64,000 nt of DNA from Symbiodinium natans (Eukaryota; Sar; Dinophyceae; Suessiales; Symbiodiniaceae), in NCBI GenBank assembly GCA_905221605.1, contig CAJNDS010002202.1, positions 647,001 to 711,000 on the forward strand. Reading direction: 5' to 3'. The notes beneath the pieces are model-generated. The model saw only the letters and a program-made list of their open reading frames with translations, did not search any database and was not told where the DNA came from. Position 1 is the first letter of the stretch; each line of letters starts with the position of its first letter. This document shows positions 62,232 to 64,000 of the stretch, piece after piece. The position numbers were made by a program, and so were the translations under genes.

Positions 62232-62967
62232 CTAGGGTTTAGGGGTTAGGGTTTAGGGTTTAGGGTTTAGGCACTAGGTTTTTGGGAACTCGTTTTTGTA
62301 GTTTCTTTCGACAGAACCCCGTTTAGGGTTCACGGTTTGGAGTTCAGGGTCGAAGAACCCAAAACCAACTCGTTTTGGAGTTCTTACGGTAGAAACCCCT
62401 TGTAGGGTTCCTAGGCAGAACCTAAATCGGTGTTGGTTGGTGAGGTGTACAGTACCTTGAACCCTTGAATCCTGATACCCTTAAACGCTTAAACGCAAAC
62501 AGTGTGACACTGAACCCTCAAACCCCAAAATGCTTAAACGATAGAAGTACCTCCTATATAGAGTTTCTATACTCCCCTTAGAACCTTAATTTAAAAACGA
62601 ATCTAATATCCTCTTGGGTTTTATATAAACAAAAAAGAAAAAATGTATCGAGGGGGATACAGGTTTGGGGCCCGCGCATATAAACCCTAAACCCTAAACC
62701 CTAGACCCTAGACCCTAAACCCTAAACCCTCCCCTATAACCCTGAACATGGACCCTTTCGGGAACTGGATCCGAGAGAGGAGAGGATCAAACAACAGCCC
62801 AAGCGGTCAATGCTTGAACCAGGGGCACGGCACCACCAGAAGCTTTGTTTGGGTTTTAGGGTTTGGGGTTTAGGGTTTAGGGTGCAGGGTTTTGGGTTTC
62901 TTGGGATCTAGGGCTAGGTTTAGGTGCAGAGTTTTAGGGGTTTGGGGTTTAGGGTGTACCTTAAGAA

Positions 62968-63058
62968 CCCAAAACCTACTTCTCAGTAGGCTCTTCTTAC
63001 AAGCCCTTAGAGGATATTTTAGGTAACCTACCAAAAAGTAGGTTTTTGGGTTCTTAAG
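62968..63058. repeat. F6 inverted-repeat element
   Basis: AACCCAAAACCTACTT and AAGTAGGTTTTTGGGTT are the termini. Diverged copies lie at 43368-43463, 56688-56760 and 62358-62440. Confidence 0.75.
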
Positions 63059-63127
63059 TTTAAGGTAGGGTTTAGGGGCTCAGGGTTTAGGGTTTGGGGT
63101 TCAGGGTTTAGGGTTCAGGGTTTAGCC

Positions 63128-63159
63128 TGGGAGCGTTGAACGGCGACGCAGGGCTGTTC
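63128..63159 (-). CDS. Small exon with GC donor
   Basis: The 32 bp read NSPASPFNAP with a split codon. The acceptor is TAAACCCGAG and the donor is AG|GCTAAACCC. Confidence 0.42.
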
Positions 63160-63319
63160 TCGGGTTTATAGAGTTTAGGGTTTAGGGTTTAGGGGTTAGG
63201 CTGTGCTAATTGTCGGACACCCCGCAAAAAGGGGGACTACAATGTTCTGCAGACTTGAAGAGGCTCGCGTTACATTGGATGTTTGCCTTTTTGTGGTGTA
63301 GGGCAACCCTAAACCCTGG

Positions 63320-63425
63320 GCTGCCCAGTAACCTAGGCTTAAAACGGGTGCCCTTTTTGCTTAAAGGGGTTTATAAGGGAACCGAAATCCCCAAAAAAGG
63401 GAATAAGGGTGCTACTGGGCATCCT
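63320..63425. repeat. F1 element
   Basis: GCCCAGTAACCTAGG and GGGTGCTACTGGGC are the inverted ends. The interior pairs GGGTGCCCTTTTTG with AAAAAAGGGAATAAGGG. Confidence 0.7.
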
Positions 63426-63455
63426 AGAACCCGAAGCCAAAAGAAGCAACACTAC

Positions 63456-63529
63456 CTTGTAATTCTGTCTTTGCGAGAAGCCATTCCTGCATTTTGTGTG
63501 CAAACGTCGGCAAGTGCTCGTTGACATAC
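63456..63529 (-). CDS. Exon, gene unidentified
   Basis: The 74 bp read YVNEHLPTFAHKMQEWLLAK and on. The acceptor is CTGATTGTCAG and the donor is G|GTAGTG. Confidence 0.7.
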
Positions 63530-64000
63530 CTGACAATCAGCGTCTAAACCCTAAACCCAAACCCACCTTGCAAACCTAAAACCTGAAAACTTAAACTCTA
63601 GACCCCAACTCAACTAAACCACACAACCCCTAGTCAAACCATAAACTCATTAAACACCCTTTAGATGTCTAGATCTTCCAATGCGTCCTAACACACTAGA
63701 CCCAGGAGTAGCCTAGGAGTGAACAGGGTGCCCTTTTTAGTTTTACGGGGATTACAAGAGAACCCCAACCCTAAAACAAGGGGAAAAAGAGCCTACGACG
63801 TACGAGAATGGCATGATGTTTGTTTGTGGGGTTTAGGGTTTAGGGTTCAGGGTTTAGGGGTGCTCTTAATCATTGTATACTTTCCTATCAATCGCGTGTG
63901 GGCCGACAGGGTTTCTAGGCTCGCGGGGCTTACAGGGTTGAAGGGGTTCATATACGCGCTTCGGGCGTACAAAGTGTAGGAAAGGTTTAGGGGTGCAGGG
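63530..64000. other. Right edge: F1-like element and degenerate repeats
   Basis: An F1-like piece lies at 63700-63800 (CAGGAGTAGCCTAGGAGTGA, then GGTGCCCTTTTTAG). The remainder is degenerate telomere-like sequence. No exon was recognised. Confidence 0.5.

Noticed and set aside
1-64000. True chromosome end because of abundant TTTAGGG and CCCTAAA
   Set aside because: Arrays are short, occur in both orientations throughout 64 kb and alternate with unique sequence. A telomere would be one long array in one orientation at an end.
1-64000. CRISPR array
   Set aside because: Repeat units are 7-9 or 21 bp, spacers are irregular, and no cas-like gene exists; the window is eukaryotic.

Overview
The window looks like nuclear DNA of a dinoflagellate (family Symbiodiniaceae or a relative). 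The basis is the plant-type telomere repeat TTTAGGG scattered throughout, a Ty1/copia polyprotein with the additions common in dinoflagellate elements, GC-rich third codon positions, and very short exons with GT, GC and perhaps GA donors. The organism call is inference; no ribosomal or organellar marker was found. No tRNA, rRNA, CRISPR array or bacterial-type operon was seen.

Layout. Apart from the retroelement the window has no long genuine reading frame. It alternates every 100-400 bp between arrays of TTTAGGG or CCCTAAA (perfect or degenerate), short unique blocks of about 20-145 bp, and small repeat families of about 90-220 bp. Read on the minus strand, most unique blocks are exons. They are stop-free with a GC-rich third position, end at a GT (or GC) donor, and begin after an AG acceptor. 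In most cases the donor is the GT of GTTTAGGG at the edge of an array, and the acceptor AG lies a few bases after a CCCTAAA array. The typical intron is therefore exon-GTTTAGGG(TTTAGGG)n ... (CCCTAAA)nCCC..AG-exon, an intron whose two ends are inverted telomere-like repeats. I list about 95 such exons, all on the minus strand.

Genes. Several minus-strand genes are probably present, because some exons run into an in-frame stop with no donor (near 13519, 39379, 45231, 59613 and perhaps 60248). Those exons are followed by CCCTAAA rather than GTTTAGGG. Reading phase carries across several runs, the best being eight exons from 30968 down to 21372. It fails at other junctions, so exons are missing or some boundaries are off by a few bases. 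Protein families are mostly unknown. One exon (47290-47370) resembles the end of an ATP-grasp fold. The pair at 35429-35518 and 34651-34762 reads like a conserved protist protein with an SWNVAAVNNNPFE motif.

Mobile DNA. A complete 7.7-kb Ty1/copia element (22337-30080, minus strand) with identical 148-bp LTRs sits inside one intron of the eight-exon run. Its apparently single 2,417-codon reading frame hides about 220 codons in which the convincing protein (a zinc-binding plus coiled-coil region) lies in another frame. At least seven small repeat families occur, and three (called F1, F2 and F5 here) coincide with introns, so they look like introners. There are also two unrelated minisatellites with a 21-bp period, one arranged as head-to-head palindromes, and decayed coding fragments at 1567-2065, 8637-8945 and 46370-46678.
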